From assembly GCA_964596645.1 (NCBI GenBank), contig CAZQVB010000022.1, positions 16,071 through 80,070 of the forward strand: DNA of 64,000 bases. The letters are read 5' to 3'. The translations under genes were made by a program, and so were the position numbers. The notes beneath the pieces were generated by a model. The model saw only the letters and a program-made list of their open reading frames with translations. It did no database searches and was not told the DNA's origin. Source of the DNA: CAVQEK01 sp964596645. GTDB taxonomy: Bacteria; Bacteroidota; Bacteroidia; Cytophagales; Cyclobacteriaceae. Shown here one piece after another: positions 25,756 through 34,739 of this stretch (position 1 is the first letter of the stretch; every line of letters begins with the position of its first letter).

Positions 25756-26315
25756 TTGATCAGGCGTGTGCCGAACAAAAAGCGGGAAGACCAGTATTCT
25801 GATTCGGGCAGTGTGGTCACCATTACGCCACGTGAAGAGGAAGTGTGTACAAATTGCCAGTCGCCCAGGTAAATGCCGGAATGCGTAATCGGATTGTTGC
25901 TGCGGTAGGTGCCGTGGAAAAATACCAGGTCGCCCGGACATAGATCTTCCGGCGATGCTATGATGCTGCCATAACGGGCCTGTTCGTTGGCCGAATGCGG
26001 TAGTTGCACACCATAGCGGTCGAACACTATCTTGACCAACCCGGAGCAGTCGAGGCCCTGAGCGCTGAGGCCACCCATACGATGCCTCACGCCCTGAAAA
26101 GTAAGCGCGAAATCGATAATGCTGTCGGCCACCAGGCCCGCCTCTACAGTTTGCTCTATACCCTGACCACGAAACTGTACCAGCCTTTCGCCAATGGGCG
26201 TACCTTCCAGTTTGTGCAGCACCTGCTCAAACTCCGATGGCTGGCGATGTCCCAAAAGGGCCCAGCCGGCCATGATCAGTAGTGCAATGTGTAAGCGACT
26301 TTTTCTAAGCAGCAT
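25752..26315 (-). CDS. NlpC/P60 family cell-wall hydrolase
   Basis: About 187 residues from ATG 26315, with an N-terminal signal-anchor or signal peptide (LHIALLIMAGWALLG). The C-terminal C40 peptidase domain shows the catalytic Cys in GLDCSGLVKIVF, the His in PITHSGIYLG and the polar residue downstream near FVHTSSSRGV. PGDLVFF is also typical. NlpC/P60 enzymes cut D-gamma-Glu to diaminopimelate bonds in peptidoglycan peptides. The frame extends 10 codons upstream but without a better signal. Its stop codon overlaps that of the convergent OmpA-family gene (25752-25755). It is a single gene. Confidence 0.92.
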   Translation of the reverse strand: MLLRKSRLHIALLIMAGWALLGHRQPSEFEQVLHKLEGTPIGERLVQFRGQGIEQTVEAGLVADSIIDFALTFQGVRHRMGGLSAQGLDCSGLVKIVFDRYGVQLPHSANEQARYGSIIASPEDLCPGDLVFFHGTYRSNNPITHSGIYLGDWQFVHTSSSRGVMVTTLPESEYWSSRFLFGTRLIN

Positions 26316-26652
26316 ATGGCGATGTTTGAGCTGTGCAATGCACAACGCATTTAGATTGCAAAAATTCTGAAAAATATCGATACGATACCTACGCTATAGT
26401 CAACATTTAGCACATTGATGAATTTGGAATCTGTTTGTGAGCATTGTACCATTGCTGATCAGGCAATAGCTGGCCGTTCCGCATATTCGGTTTTTATCCT
26501 GGAAATTGTTTGCTTTAGATTGCATGGACTCATTCCAGATACATACCACCTAATGTTAATTTGTGCATATGTGAATAGTACATATCAGCGCAATAGTTTT
26601 TATCACTGTTTGAATAATCTTTGCCGTATACCCTCGCAGCAAAAGCATCATT
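26316..26652. other. Intergenic region, no gene seen
   Basis: About 340 AT-rich nt between the NlpC/P60 gene and the AraC-type regulator. An open frame from a TTG at 26415 has no domain or signal and overlaps the regulator; I do not accept it. Confidence 0.4.
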
Positions 26653-27456
26653 ATGATCCTGGACAGAATACAAATTTCAAGAATAGTAAAGAGAAGCCAT
26701 TCGAGAGAAAATGATGAAAGGTATGTTGTTATATGGGTAAAAAAAGAAGTAGATGAAATTGTAATTAATCAATCGAAATACGCGAATGTTTCCAATTCAG
26801 TTTTTTTCCTTCGCCCCAATTATCAATGGCATATTTCACTGGATGACAACTCTAACACATCGGGCTTTATTCTTTATATACCGAAAGTGCTGTTAGAAGA
26901 TCCTACTTTCAAAAATCTTCACATCACTGAGGTTCGATTGTTCTGCGACGGTGAAGTGCCCAGGATCATTCTCGCACCAGGCATCGAAACTAGGATACAA
27001 TCAATTCTTGAAATGCTGGATGAGTTGATCAGCACAAACCTGAAACACCGGGAAGATGCCATCGTCGCCTTGTTAAAAACATTCTTTATTTATTGCGATG
27101 GCAAATGCAACATAAAATCTGTGATTACTGACAACAATTCAAAAACAGCGCTGGTATATAAGTACAAAAAAATTCTCGATCAGCATCATCTCCAATACCA
27201 TAAAGTAGCCGACTATGCACAGCTGCTCAATGTATCCGATAAATACCTCAATGAATGCGTCAATGATGTGCTTGGTGTGAACGCCAAAAGCCTCATTAGT
27301 GAACAGCTCGCAATGCGTTCGAGGCACGCCATAAAATTTTCTGATAAAAGTGTGAAGGAAATAGCCTTTGAGCTGGGATTTTCGTCACCCGAGTATTTCA
27401 GTGCTTTCTTTAAAAAGCATTATGGCCATTCTCCGCTGGAGTTTCGAAAATTATAA
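26653..27456 (+). CDS. AraC/XylS family transcriptional regulator
   Basis: 267 residues. Residues 1-140 form a cupin-like sensing domain without recognised ligand (FFLRPNYQWHISLDD). The C-terminal 100 residues have the two helix-turn-helix motifs of AraC proteins: the first around VADYAQLLNVSDKYLNECVND, in part, and the second in VKEIAFELGFSSPEYFSAFF, ending HYGHSPLEFRKL. It binds DNA and normally activates a nearby gene. The next gene downstream, 84 nt away in the same direction, is a cupin protein with its own promoter-like TATCTTTG, so it is a likely target. The region is AT-richer than the surroundings, which may indicate transfer. Confidence 0.93.
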   Translation: MILDRIQISRIVKRSHSRENDERYVVIWVKKEVDEIVINQSKYANVSNSVFFLRPNYQWHISLDDNSNTSGFILYIPKVLLEDPTFKNLHITEVRLFCDGEVPRIILAPGIETRIQSILEMLDELISTNLKHREDAIVALLKTFFIYCDGKCNIKSVITDNNSKTALVYKYKKILDQHHLQYHKVADYAQLLNVSDKYLNECVNDVLGVNAKSLISEQLAMRSRHAIKFSDKSVKEIAFELGFSSPEYFSAFFKKHYGHSPLEFRKL

Positions 27457-27514
27457 ATGACAAAACCTGCGGATTTACCGCGATAATCACATGTTACTGG
27501 CGATATGTCCAAAG

Positions 27515-27522
27515 TATCTTTG
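27515..27522 (+). promoter_or_regulatory. Candidate promoter -7 element before the cupin gene
   Basis: TATCTTTG matches the Bacteroidota consensus TAnnTTTG exactly and lies 19 nt before the cupin start. No clear TTTG -33 element; an activator such as the adjacent AraC protein could compensate. Confidence 0.45.
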
Positions 27523-27540
27523 TAAAAAAAAGATCGCACT

Positions 27541-28086
27541 ATGGACAGAAAATTATTCATCAGGAAATCAGCCCTTGGCTTAGGTGTAGCGTTTGTTCCG
27601 GCGTTGGTTCAGTGCCAGCCTAATGATGACCCACTGGAGAAAACCCTTCATCAGAAACCGCTGATAATAAGAGACAATGAAGGTGAGGTGTATAATGTAC
27701 TGGGTGATGTGCAGACCCATAAACTATTGGGCAGCGATACGGGCAATCAATTAGTAGAATGGGTGGATAACGTAGAACCTGGAGTAGGTATTCCTCCACA
27801 TATTCACACAAAAGAAGATGAAATATTCAGAGTGATAGAAGGGCAACTTGAGATGATGATTGACAACAAAACCATCATTCTGAGCGCCGGTGATACCGCC
27901 TTTGCGCCCAAAAATGTGGCCCACGCGTGGACTGTTGTCGGAAGTGAAAAAGCCAGGTTTATCACTTCAGCTTTTCCCTCGGGTATTGAGAGCATGTTTG
28001 CAGAACTTGCAAGCCTGCCCGCCGGACCACCTGACTTTGAGCAAGTAGCTACAGTCTGTGGAAGATACGGAATATCATTTGTTTAG
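27541..28086 (+). CDS. Cupin-domain protein, exported
   Basis: 181 residues. An N-terminal leader of about 23 residues (KSALGLGVAFVPAL, then VQCQ) indicates export, possibly as a lipoprotein although Gln before Cys is not standard. The cupin core shows metal-binding residues in GIPPHIHTKEDEIFRVIEG (two His, one Glu) and a second motif with His in APKNVAHAWTVVG. This resembles quercetin-dioxygenase-type cupins and may be a dioxygenase or isomerase; the substrate is not known. It is preceded by an AraC regulator gene that may control it. Confidence 0.85.
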   Translation: MDRKLFIRKSALGLGVAFVPALVQCQPNDDPLEKTLHQKPLIIRDNEGEVYNVLGDVQTHKLLGSDTGNQLVEWVDNVEPGVGIPPHIHTKEDEIFRVIEGQLEMMIDNKTIILSAGDTAFAPKNVAHAWTVVGSEKARFITSAFPSGIESMFAELASLPAGPPDFEQVATVCGRYGISFV

Positions 28087-28203
28087 ATAATGCGTCGCTA
28101 TTCGGAAAAAAGCACCGTGAGTGGTCGGAAACAACAATGCTTCGGCATCTCCCCAATAACGCCTGCATTCATTATATCCTTCATTCAAATACGACAATGG
28201 ATG

Positions 28204-30435
28204 CTACCTCTTAAACTTGCTCTGAAGCTGGCTCAGCTTATCGTGAAATGAATCAGGCTTTTCTTCTTTTTTCTTAAACTGCTTTTTAGGTTTTTCATCA
28301 AACGGATTGCTGCGCATGGATAGTGAAATGCGCTTTCTCGAGGCATCCACGGCCATCACTGTCACCTGCACTTTTTGCTGTACCTTCAGGTAGTCGGCCG
28401 GATTCTCCACATACTTATCGGCCAGGTGGCTCTTGTGTACCAAGCCATCCTGATGCACGCCGATATCCACAAATGCGCCGAAGTTGGTCACGTTGGTGAC
28501 CACACCATTGAGCGTCATGCCCACTTTCAGGTCTTCCATGTGGTTTACACCTTCCATAAATTCCACCACCTCAAATTGCTCGCGCGGATCGCGACCGGGT
28601 TTTTCCAGCTCTTTCAGTATATCCTCCAGGGTAGGCAAGCCTACGGTGCCCGATACGTATTTTTTCAGGTTCACTCCTTTGCGCAATTCAGGCTTTGTCA
28701 TCAGATCGGACACGGCGGCATGCTGATCAGTGGCCATTTGCTGCACCAGGCTGTAGCGCTCGGGGTGCACAGCACTTCTGTCAAGCGGGTTCGCGGCATT
28801 ACCAATGCGCAAGAAACCGGCGGCCTGCTCAAATATTTTATCGCCAAGGCGCGGCACTTCTTTCAACGCCTCGCGGGAGGTAAACGGCCCGTTGGCATTT
28901 CTAAAGTCCACTATATTTTTGGCCAAAGTGGCACCGACGCCCGATACGTACGAGAGCAGCTCTTTGCTGGCGGTATTTACTTCTACACCCACACCGTTTA
29001 CGCAACTCATCACGGTGTCGTCGAGGCTTTGGCGCAGGGCGGCCTGGTCTACGTCGTGCTGGTACTGGCCTACTCCGATCGATTTGGGATCGATCTTTAC
29101 CAGCTCGGCCAGCGGATCCATCAGCCTGCGGCCTATGGACACCGATCCGCGTACGGTTACGTCCTTGTCGGGAAACTCCTCGCGCGCTATGTCGGATGCG
29201 CTGTAGATGGAAGCTCCGCTCTCGTTCACCATCACCACCATCACCTCCTTGGGCAGGCCTATAGCCTTCACAAACTGCTCCGTTTCGCGACCCGCAGTGC
29301 CATTGCCTATGGCGATGGCCTGTATGGCGTATTTACTCACCAACGACTTGATCAGTCCGGCGGCTTCTGCGATACGGCGCTGGGGCTCGTGCGGATAGAT
29401 GGCATCGTGGTGCAGGAGCTGTCCCTGTCCGTCGAGGCAGGCCACTTTGCAGCCGGTGCGAAAACCGGGATCTATGGCCATCACATTCTTCTGCCCCAGC
29501 GGTGCGGCCAAGAGCAATTGGCGGAGATTCTCTCGAAACACGGCAATGGCTTCTGCGTCGGCTTTCTTTTTGCTTTCCAGTCGCACCTCCGTCTCTATGC
29601 CAGGCTTCAGCAATCGCTTATAGCCATCTTCGGCTGCTGTACGTACATGACTGCCGCAGGCATTGTCGGCCTTCACATACTGCTTTTCCAATATGGCCAT
29701 GGCATCTTCCTGTGCCGGGGCAATGTCGAGACTGAGGATCATTTCCTTCTCTCCCCGGCGCATGGCAAGCAGCCTGTGTGAGGGCACATCTTTCAGTGGC
29801 TCCTGCCAATCGAAATAATCGGAATACTTCTGTCCTTCCTGCTCTTTGCCTTTGAGCACCCGGGAGGTGATCACGGCCTTTTTCTGAAATAGCGACCGTA
29901 TGGCCGCGCGTACAGCCGCATCTTCATTGATAATCTCTGCAATAATATCACGTGCACCCTGCAGCGCTTCTTCGGTATTGGCCACTGATCTTTCCGGAGC
30001 CACATAGGCAGCTGCTTCTGCCGATGGGTCGCCGGAGCGCTGTTCCAACAGCCAGAGGGCAAGTGGCTCAAGGCCTTTGTCGCGGGCCATAGAGGCCCGT
30101 GTTTTTCGCTTGGGTTTGTACGGCAGATACACATCTTCCAGTACGGCCATGCTCTCGGCCGCATCTATGGCAGCCCGCAGTTCGGGCGTCATCTTGCCCT
30201 GTTCTTCTATGGATTTTATGATACTTTCCCGGCGCTTGTCCAGCTCCCGAAGCTGGTTCACACGATCGCGTATGGCGGCTATGGCCACCTCGTCCAGGCT
30301 GCCCGTGGCTTCTTTGCGATAGCGCGCTATGAAGGGCACTGTAGCTCCGCCATCCAGCAGCGCCAGGGTATCGGCCACCTGCTTTTTTTGTATGTGCAAC
30401 TCTGCGGCTACTATTTGTGCGTACGTGTTTTCCAT
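28204..30435 (-). CDS. tex: Tex-family S1 RNA-binding protein (transcription accessory protein)
   Basis: 743 residues from ATG 30435, the usual Tex length. Order: N-terminal Tex helical domain (AELHIQKKQVADTLALLDGG, ATVPFIARYRKEATGSLDE), YqgF-like RNase-H-fold domain (VMAIDPGFRTGCKVACLDG), helix-hairpin-helix pair (NTASKELLSYVSGVG, ALKEVPRLGDKIFEQAAGF) and C-terminal S1 domain (GVVTNVTNFGAFVDIGVHQDG). It is a cytoplasmic nucleic-acid-binding protein involved in transcription and RNA handling. The frame is open for 52 codons upstream, but these precede the conserved start and cover the promoter region shared with the divergent thioredoxin-like gene. The very end is a basic KK/EE tail. Confidence 0.96.
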   Translation of the reverse strand: MENTYAQIVAAELHIQKKQVADTLALLDGGATVPFIARYRKEATGSLDEVAIAAIRDRVNQLRELDKRRESIIKSIEEQGKMTPELRAAIDAAESMAVLEDVYLPYKPKRKTRASMARDKGLEPLALWLLEQRSGDPSAEAAAYVAPERSVANTEEALQGARDIIAEIINEDAAVRAAIRSLFQKKAVITSRVLKGKEQEGQKYSDYFDWQEPLKDVPSHRLLAMRRGEKEMILSLDIAPAQEDAMAILEKQYVKADNACGSHVRTAAEDGYKRLLKPGIETEVRLESKKKADAEAIAVFRENLRQLLLAAPLGQKNVMAIDPGFRTGCKVACLDGQGQLLHHDAIYPHEPQRRIAEAAGLIKSLVSKYAIQAIAIGNGTAGRETEQFVKAIGLPKEVMVVMVNESGASIYSASDIAREEFPDKDVTVRGSVSIGRRLMDPLAELVKIDPKSIGVGQYQHDVDQAALRQSLDDTVMSCVNGVGVEVNTASKELLSYVSGVGATLAKNIVDFRNANGPFTSREALKEVPRLGDKIFEQAAGFLRIGNAANPLDRSAVHPERYSLVQQMATDQHAAVSDLMTKPELRKGVNLKKYVSGTVGLPTLEDILKELEKPGRDPREQFEVVEFMEGVNHMEDLKVGMTLNGVVTNVTNFGAFVDIGVHQDGLVHKSHLADKYVENPADYLKVQQKVQVTVMAVDASRKRISLSMRSNPFDEKPKKQFKKKEEKPDSFHDKLSQLQSKFKR

Positions 30436-30460
30436 CACATTTCTTTCTCTAAGTGTTCGA

Positions 30461-30468
30461 TATGTTTG
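30461..30468 (+). promoter_or_regulatory. Candidate promoter -7 element of the thioredoxin-like gene
   Basis: TATGTTTG matches TAnnTTTG exactly, 50 nt before the ATG at 30518. It lies close to and opposite the tex promoter element, so the two divergent transcripts would start in overlapping space. Confidence 0.45.
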
Positions 30469-30489
30469 CGCCCTCAGGCACAAGGGCGC

Positions 30490-30497
30490 CAAAATTA
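30490..30497 (-). promoter_or_regulatory. Candidate promoter -7 element of tex
   Basis: On the minus strand this reads TAATTTTG, an exact TAnnTTTG, 55 nt before the tex start at 30435. Confidence 0.45.
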
Positions 30498-30517
30498 ATG
30501 ATTGATTTTTTATACCG

Positions 30518-31114
30518 ATGAAAACAAAAAAGAAAAAGTCGTGGAAGCGTGAACTGGCCGAGTGGGGCGTCTTTCTTGGCATTATTGCCATACTTTATAC
30601 TACCGGGCTGCACACCCCGGTGCTGGGTTTTGTGCAAGGGCTGGTACTAAAAACGGGCCTGGTAAAGCCTGACATAGATGCCGGCAACCATTATGGCCAA
30701 TTAGATGATGATTTCGACATCGTCGATTCGGCTGGGGAAACGGTCAGTTTTTCAGCGTTTGACGGGCAGGTGGTGTTCATCAATTTTTGGGCTACCTGGT
30801 GCCCGCCGTGCATAGCCGAAATGCCCGACATCCAGGATTTGTACGAGGCAATGGGTGATCAGGAAATTAAGTTTGTGATCATTTCGCTGGACGATGATTT
30901 TGACAAAGCGAAGGCATTTGTGGAAAGAAAGGGCTATACGTTTCCCATCTACGCCCCACATGGTGCGTTGCCACAGGTGCTGCAGTCGCAAAGTATTCCC
31001 ACCACATTCGTGATCGACAGGCAGAGAAACATTGTGGTAAAGCGCCAGGGCATGGCCAAGTACAACAGCCAACGATTTCGCAACTATCTGGCAAAGCTGG
31101 CCGAAGGCGGCTGA
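30518..31114 (+). CDS. TlpA/ResA-like membrane-anchored thioredoxin-fold protein
   Basis: 198 residues. A basic N-terminus and one transmembrane helix (about residues 15-36) anchor a periplasmic thioredoxin domain. The redox motif is WCPPC in FINFWATWCPPCIAEMPD; the cis-proline loop is SIPTTFVIDRQ. It probably reduces disulfides in the periplasm, for example in cytochrome c maturation, but no cytochrome genes are nearby. It is divergent from tex and followed 157 nt later by a small BamE-like protein. Function beyond thiol exchange is not shown. Confidence 0.93.
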   Translation: MKTKKKKSWKRELAEWGVFLGIIAILYTTGLHTPVLGFVQGLVLKTGLVKPDIDAGNHYGQLDDDFDIVDSAGETVSFSAFDGQVVFINFWATWCPPCIAEMPDIQDLYEAMGDQEIKFVIISLDDDFDKAKAFVERKGYTFPIYAPHGALPQVLQSQSIPTTFVIDRQRNIVVKRQGMAKYNSQRFRNYLAKLAEGG

Positions 31115-31271
31115 CCTTAACAGCAAGCCACTGCACCGCGCATATGTGGTTGTTAATTTTTTATGACGACCCGACGCTACGACGACTATTGATCTGTCAT
31201 CTTGCGCCACTGCTGCTGGACAGTATGGCAATTTTTAGCTAGTATTGCCGCCGCTCAAATGGTATGTTGGT

Positions 31272-31703
31272 ATGAAGCGAAATATAAAATGGGTGATGTC
31301 TCTGCTGCCTATGCTCGCCACCCTTGTGGCCCTAAGCCTGTTGGTGACGCTACTCATAGATGGGTGCGGCAGTAAGCGAAAAGAGCGCAAATTGGAGGCT
31401 TTTGATTCAGAGCGCTGGGCATCTGGCAGGAACGGCTGCGAAGGGAACAGGCTTGAGATGAAAGATGACCTGCTCCGCATGAAGTATCAAATGCGCGGCC
31501 TCGACACCCAGGAACTGGTACAACTGCTGGGCCGGCCCGACGCCACCCAGCTCTCCGACCGCAACCAGAAATACTACATCTACTATCTGGAGCCCGGCCC
31601 TGACTGCACACAGCCGGCGGCAGATCCACTGTCGCTTTTTGTGCGGCTGTCGGCGGTAGGCATTGCCAATGAGTTCACCCTGCGCAACTTCAGCTCGATT
31701 TGA
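31272..31703 (+). CDS. Small membrane-anchored protein with BamE/SmpA-like region
   Basis: 143 residues from ATG 31272; an alternative start lies nine codons upstream. There is one N-terminal hydrophobic segment (MSLLPMLATLVALSLLVTLL, then IDGCG, where a Cys could be lipidated). The C-terminal half, MRGLDTQELVQLLGRPDATQL followed by YYIYYLEPG and FVRLS, resembles the SmpA/BamE fold found in small outer-membrane lipoproteins. No function can be named. It ends by overlapping the 3' end of the convergent ROK kinase gene by 14 nt. Confidence 0.65.
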   Translation: MKRNIKWVMSLLPMLATLVALSLLVTLLIDGCGSKRKERKLEAFDSERWASGRNGCEGNRLEMKDDLLRMKYQMRGLDTQELVQLLGRPDATQLSDRNQKYYIYYLEPGPDCTQPAADPLSLFVRLSAVGIANEFTLRNFSSI

Positions 31704-32595
31704 AACAAAGCGACGCCGCCCCCACAATGCCGGCGTTGTTGCCCAGCGTGGCGGTACGTATGTTCAGTTCTTTCAGGTAGTACTGGGTAAGGCCGGCCTG
31801 CAGGCTTTTTTGCATGGCGGGCATTATGGCGTCGAAAGCAGCCGATAGCCCGCCACCGATGAGCACCGTTTTGATGTCGAGCACACGTATAGCCGACACG
31901 AGCGCCTCGCCCAGCAGAGTGCCCATTTCACTAAAAATCTGTTTGGCCACCTTATCTCCTTTTTCGGCGGCGTCCAGCACCTTCTTCGGATCAAGTTGGG
32001 TCATCTGGTTAAGCACCGTCTTATTGGTTTGCATCAAAGCACGTGTGCGCGCCATCAAGCCGCGTTTGCCAATATTCTTCTCCAGGAGCTTGCCGTTTTT
32101 AGAGAGCATGTGGCCTATTTCCATGCCGTTGCCATCGCCGCCTGTAAATATTTCATGATTGATAATGGCGGCCCCTCCTACCCCGGTGCCGAGGGTAATG
32201 AATATATAATCTTCCGGCATCTTTTCTCCGGAAAAATAGTACTCGCCCAGTGCAGCGGCATTAGCATCATTTTCGAGGTGAAATATTTTATCGGGAAATC
32301 GCTCGATGAGGCGTTTTTTGAGCGGCACCTGGTTTAGGCCTGGTATGGCCGGGAGCTCAAGCGGGGTGCTGCGGTCTTTAGAAAGTGTGCCGGGGAGCCC
32401 GATGCCTACTTTTTTTATCTCCGGATGTTTCTCAAACTCAACCTCCAGAATGTTCAAAAATTCACCTGCAAAATCATTGCTTTCACGCGCCTTGGCAGTG
32501 GCATATTTTACTTTATGCTCTAAATTTCCATCGGTGTCTACTATGCCAATTTTGATGTTGGTACCTCCTACATCAATTCCCATAAATTTTTCCAT
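31690..32595 (-). CDS. ROK family sugar kinase lacking the zinc motif
   Basis: 301 residues from ATG 32595. The ATP phosphate-binding loop is GIDVGGTNIKIGIVD at the start and ITLGTGVGGAAII in the middle; the sugar-binding Glu/His of GMEIGHM and the Asp in LENDANAAALGE are present. The usual ROK zinc site CxCGxxGC, normally just after ExGH, is absent (the stretch here reads LSKNGKLLEKNIGKRG). This is a known subtype related to polyphosphate or ATP glucokinases. It most likely phosphorylates glucose. The GH13-like gene is divergent from it with 117 nt between, which suggests joint work on alpha-glucans. Confidence 0.88.
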   Translation of the reverse strand: MEKFMGIDVGGTNIKIGIVDTDGNLEHKVKYATAKARESNDFAGEFLNILEVEFEKHPEIKKVGIGLPGTLSKDRSTPLELPAIPGLNQVPLKKRLIERFPDKIFHLENDANAAALGEYYFSGEKMPEDYIFITLGTGVGGAAIINHEIFTGGDGNGMEIGHMLSKNGKLLEKNIGKRGLMARTRALMQTNKTVLNQMTQLDPKKVLDAAEKGDKVAKQIFSEMGTLLGEALVSAIRVLDIKTVLIGGGLSAAFDAIMPAMQKSLQAGLTQYYLKELNIRTATLGNNAGIVGAASLCFKSS

Positions 32596-32712
32596 AAAAA
32601 ATAGTTGTGGTTTTATCCCGGCTGTGAAAGTAAATAAAAATGTGCGATTGATTTTACCCGATAAGTACCTTGCGGCCGGATAGTAAACGATAAAGCATAA
32701 AAACAAACCCAT

Positions 32713-34569
32713 ATGTCAAAAGCGCTGAAGCAATTGAATGACGCCCTGGAGCGGATGACTGACCCGGAAAAGTTTCATGTTCCCGGCCTGTGGCTGGGCC
32801 ACAATGACGGCTCCGTGCATGAAGTGTCGTACCGGCAGTGGGTGCAGGATGCCATACAACAGGCGTTGGACACCGGCGGCCACGCGGAGCGTTCACACAA
32901 CGGAACCGGACAAGTGGTGTATAACTTGCTGGTTCGCTTTTTTTCCGCTTTCGACCACGACCAGGATGGCAAATTGGGCGAAGGAGAGGCGGACACCACA
33001 TGCAATGCACATGGACTGCGCGAAACCGGTACGTTTGTAAAGACCATAGCGCTGCTGCCCTACCTGCTGCGCCTGGGCATAAACACACTTCACCTGCTGC
33101 CTGTCACTGCCATTGGTCACCTGCACCGCAAAGGCGATCTGGGATCACCATACGCCATTAAAGACCATTTTGCGCTGGAGCCCACACTGGCCGATCCGCT
33201 CATTGAGCTCGACATACAAACACAATTTAAAGCATTGGTAGAAGCTGCTCATTTGATGGGCATGCGCGTGATCGGCGAATTTATCTTGCGCACAAGTGCC
33301 ATCGACAATGTCTGGATTCCACAGCAGCCGCAATGGTTTTACTGGCACAAGCGCGATGTAGACTTCTATCCGCCCGCCTTCGATGCAGAAAGCTTAGAGA
33401 AAATAATGAAGGTGCCCGAGGGGAAGGGTGAATACATTGCTCCGACGGAAGAATATCGCTCCAATTTTACAACGCCCCCCGCTCCGGATCACGTCTACAC
33501 CGACGAGCAGGGCCGGTATGTGGCCAATATTGATGGCGTGCAAACGACTGTGCCCGGTGCCTTTGCCGACTGGCCACCCGACGATCGCCAGCCACCGTGG
33601 ACGGACGTCACCTATCTGCGGCTGTACGAATACCCTGAAAGCGACGAAAACGACTTCAACTACATCGCCTACAATACCATACGGTTTTACGATCCGGAGC
33701 TCGCGCAGAGTGAAAACGAACAGTCTCAACTCTGGGAAAAGCTGCTGGGCGTGATTCCGCATTTTCAAAAACAATACAACATCGACGGTGCCATGATCGA
33801 CATGGGCCATGCGTTGCCCGAGCGGCTGAAGGTGCGTATGATAGCGTCGGCGCGGGAGATCAACCCTGACTTCACTTTTTGGGACGAGAATTTCGACAAT
33901 AAAGAAGGTACGATGCGTGAAGGCTACAACGCGGTGATCGGCGACGGGTGGTATCACATCACTACGCAAAATGGCTTTCAAAAAATAATTGACGACGGCC
34001 TGAAGGAGCTGCCTCTGCCCTACTTTGGCACTGCCGAAAGTCACAACACGCCGCGGTTTGGCCACGACCAACTTCAGAAGAAAAAAGCAGCCTGGGCGGT
34101 GCACAACTTCCTGCCACGCGCCATACCCTTTTTGCATCAGGGCTACGAGCTCAATGAATACATACCAGTGAACACAGGGCTCAATTTTGATGAAGAAGCA
34201 CTGGCACATTGGAAAGACAAACCGCTGCCCCTGTTTCACAAAGCCGCCCTGGATTGGACCAGCCCTATTAATATAGTAGCGTTTATACAGTCATTTGCAC
34301 AACTGCGAAAAGACCACCCTGGCGCATGTATGCCCGGGCATGTGTATTGCCAGGAATGTGACAACCCGCAAGTGGTAGTGGTGATAAAAGAAAATAAAAA
34401 TGGTCGATACATGCTTGTGCTCAACTGCGACTTTCATCATGCGCAAAGCATACAGCAGTGTAAGCCATCGGGAATGGGAAAAATACACGACCTGATGAAC
34501 GACAACTGTCACGACGGCGAAGCAGAACTGACATTGCAGCCCGGTGAATTTTTGATTTTTTCCTGGTAA
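32713..34569 (+). CDS. Divergent GH13 alpha-amylase-like protein with EF-hand insertion
   Basis: 618 residues without signal peptide, so cytoplasmic. The barrel shows GH13-like order: GINTLHLLPVTAIG and GDLGSPYAIKDHFALEP early, D363 in GAMIDMGHALP (nucleophile position), E392 in FWDENFDN (acid/base position) and HNTPRF around 445. Three usual invariants differ: the Arg two residues before the nucleophile is Met361, the third acid after His444 is Asn445, and region I has EFILRTS instead of DxxxNH. Residues 81-92 (DHDQDGKLGEGE) form a perfect EF-hand calcium loop. Parts resemble GlgE-type maltosyltransferases. Activity may be unusual or lost. It is divergent from the ROK kinase gene and upstream of aldolase. 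Confidence 0.75.
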   Translation: MSKALKQLNDALERMTDPEKFHVPGLWLGHNDGSVHEVSYRQWVQDAIQQALDTGGHAERSHNGTGQVVYNLLVRFFSAFDHDQDGKLGEGEADTTCNAHGLRETGTFVKTIALLPYLLRLGINTLHLLPVTAIGHLHRKGDLGSPYAIKDHFALEPTLADPLIELDIQTQFKALVEAAHLMGMRVIGEFILRTSAIDNVWIPQQPQWFYWHKRDVDFYPPAFDAESLEKIMKVPEGKGEYIAPTEEYRSNFTTPPAPDHVYTDEQGRYVANIDGVQTTVPGAFADWPPDDRQPPWTDVTYLRLYEYPESDENDFNYIAYNTIRFYDPELAQSENEQSQLWEKLLGVIPHFQKQYNIDGAMIDMGHALPERLKVRMIASAREINPDFTFWDENFDNKEGTMREGYNAVIGDGWYHITTQNGFQKIIDDGLKELPLPYFGTAESHNTPRFGHDQLQKKKAAWAVHNFLPRAIPFLHQGYELNEYIPVNTGLNFDEEALAHWKDKPLPLFHKAALDWTSPINIVAFIQSFAQLRKDHPGACMPGHVYCQECDNPQVVVVIKENKNGRYMLVLNCDFHHAQSIQQCKPSGMGKIHDLMNDNCHDGEAELTLQPGEFLIFSW

Positions 34570-34669
34570 AGGAATGAGAAACGGCCAATGCTGCAGCGAC
34601 CGCGCATGCGATGCGAAGATTCACTGATGAGGACTGACCATGGTCATGTTTTCGGTAACAATAAATAAT

Positions 34670-34677
34670 TAAATTTG
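34670..34677 (+). promoter_or_regulatory. Candidate promoter -7 element of the aldolase gene
   Basis: TAAATTTG is an exact TAnnTTTG match 62 nt before the aldolase ATG, in an otherwise AT-rich stretch. A TTTTCGG about 20 nt upstream is a poor -33 candidate. Confidence 0.5.
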
Positions 34678-34739
34678 CGCTGCTTTTTAGAGCAACCTTT
34701 CGAAAACCTATTTCAAATCTTAAATAGAATCAGAAAACC

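Noticed and set aside
26415..26714. 99-codon frame before the AraC gene
   Set aside because: TTG start, no domain, overlaps the regulator; probably chance in AT-rich DNA.
28375..29781. 468-codon plus-strand open frame opposite tex
   Set aside because: Mirror of the strongly conserved Tex coding sequence; no recognisable domain.
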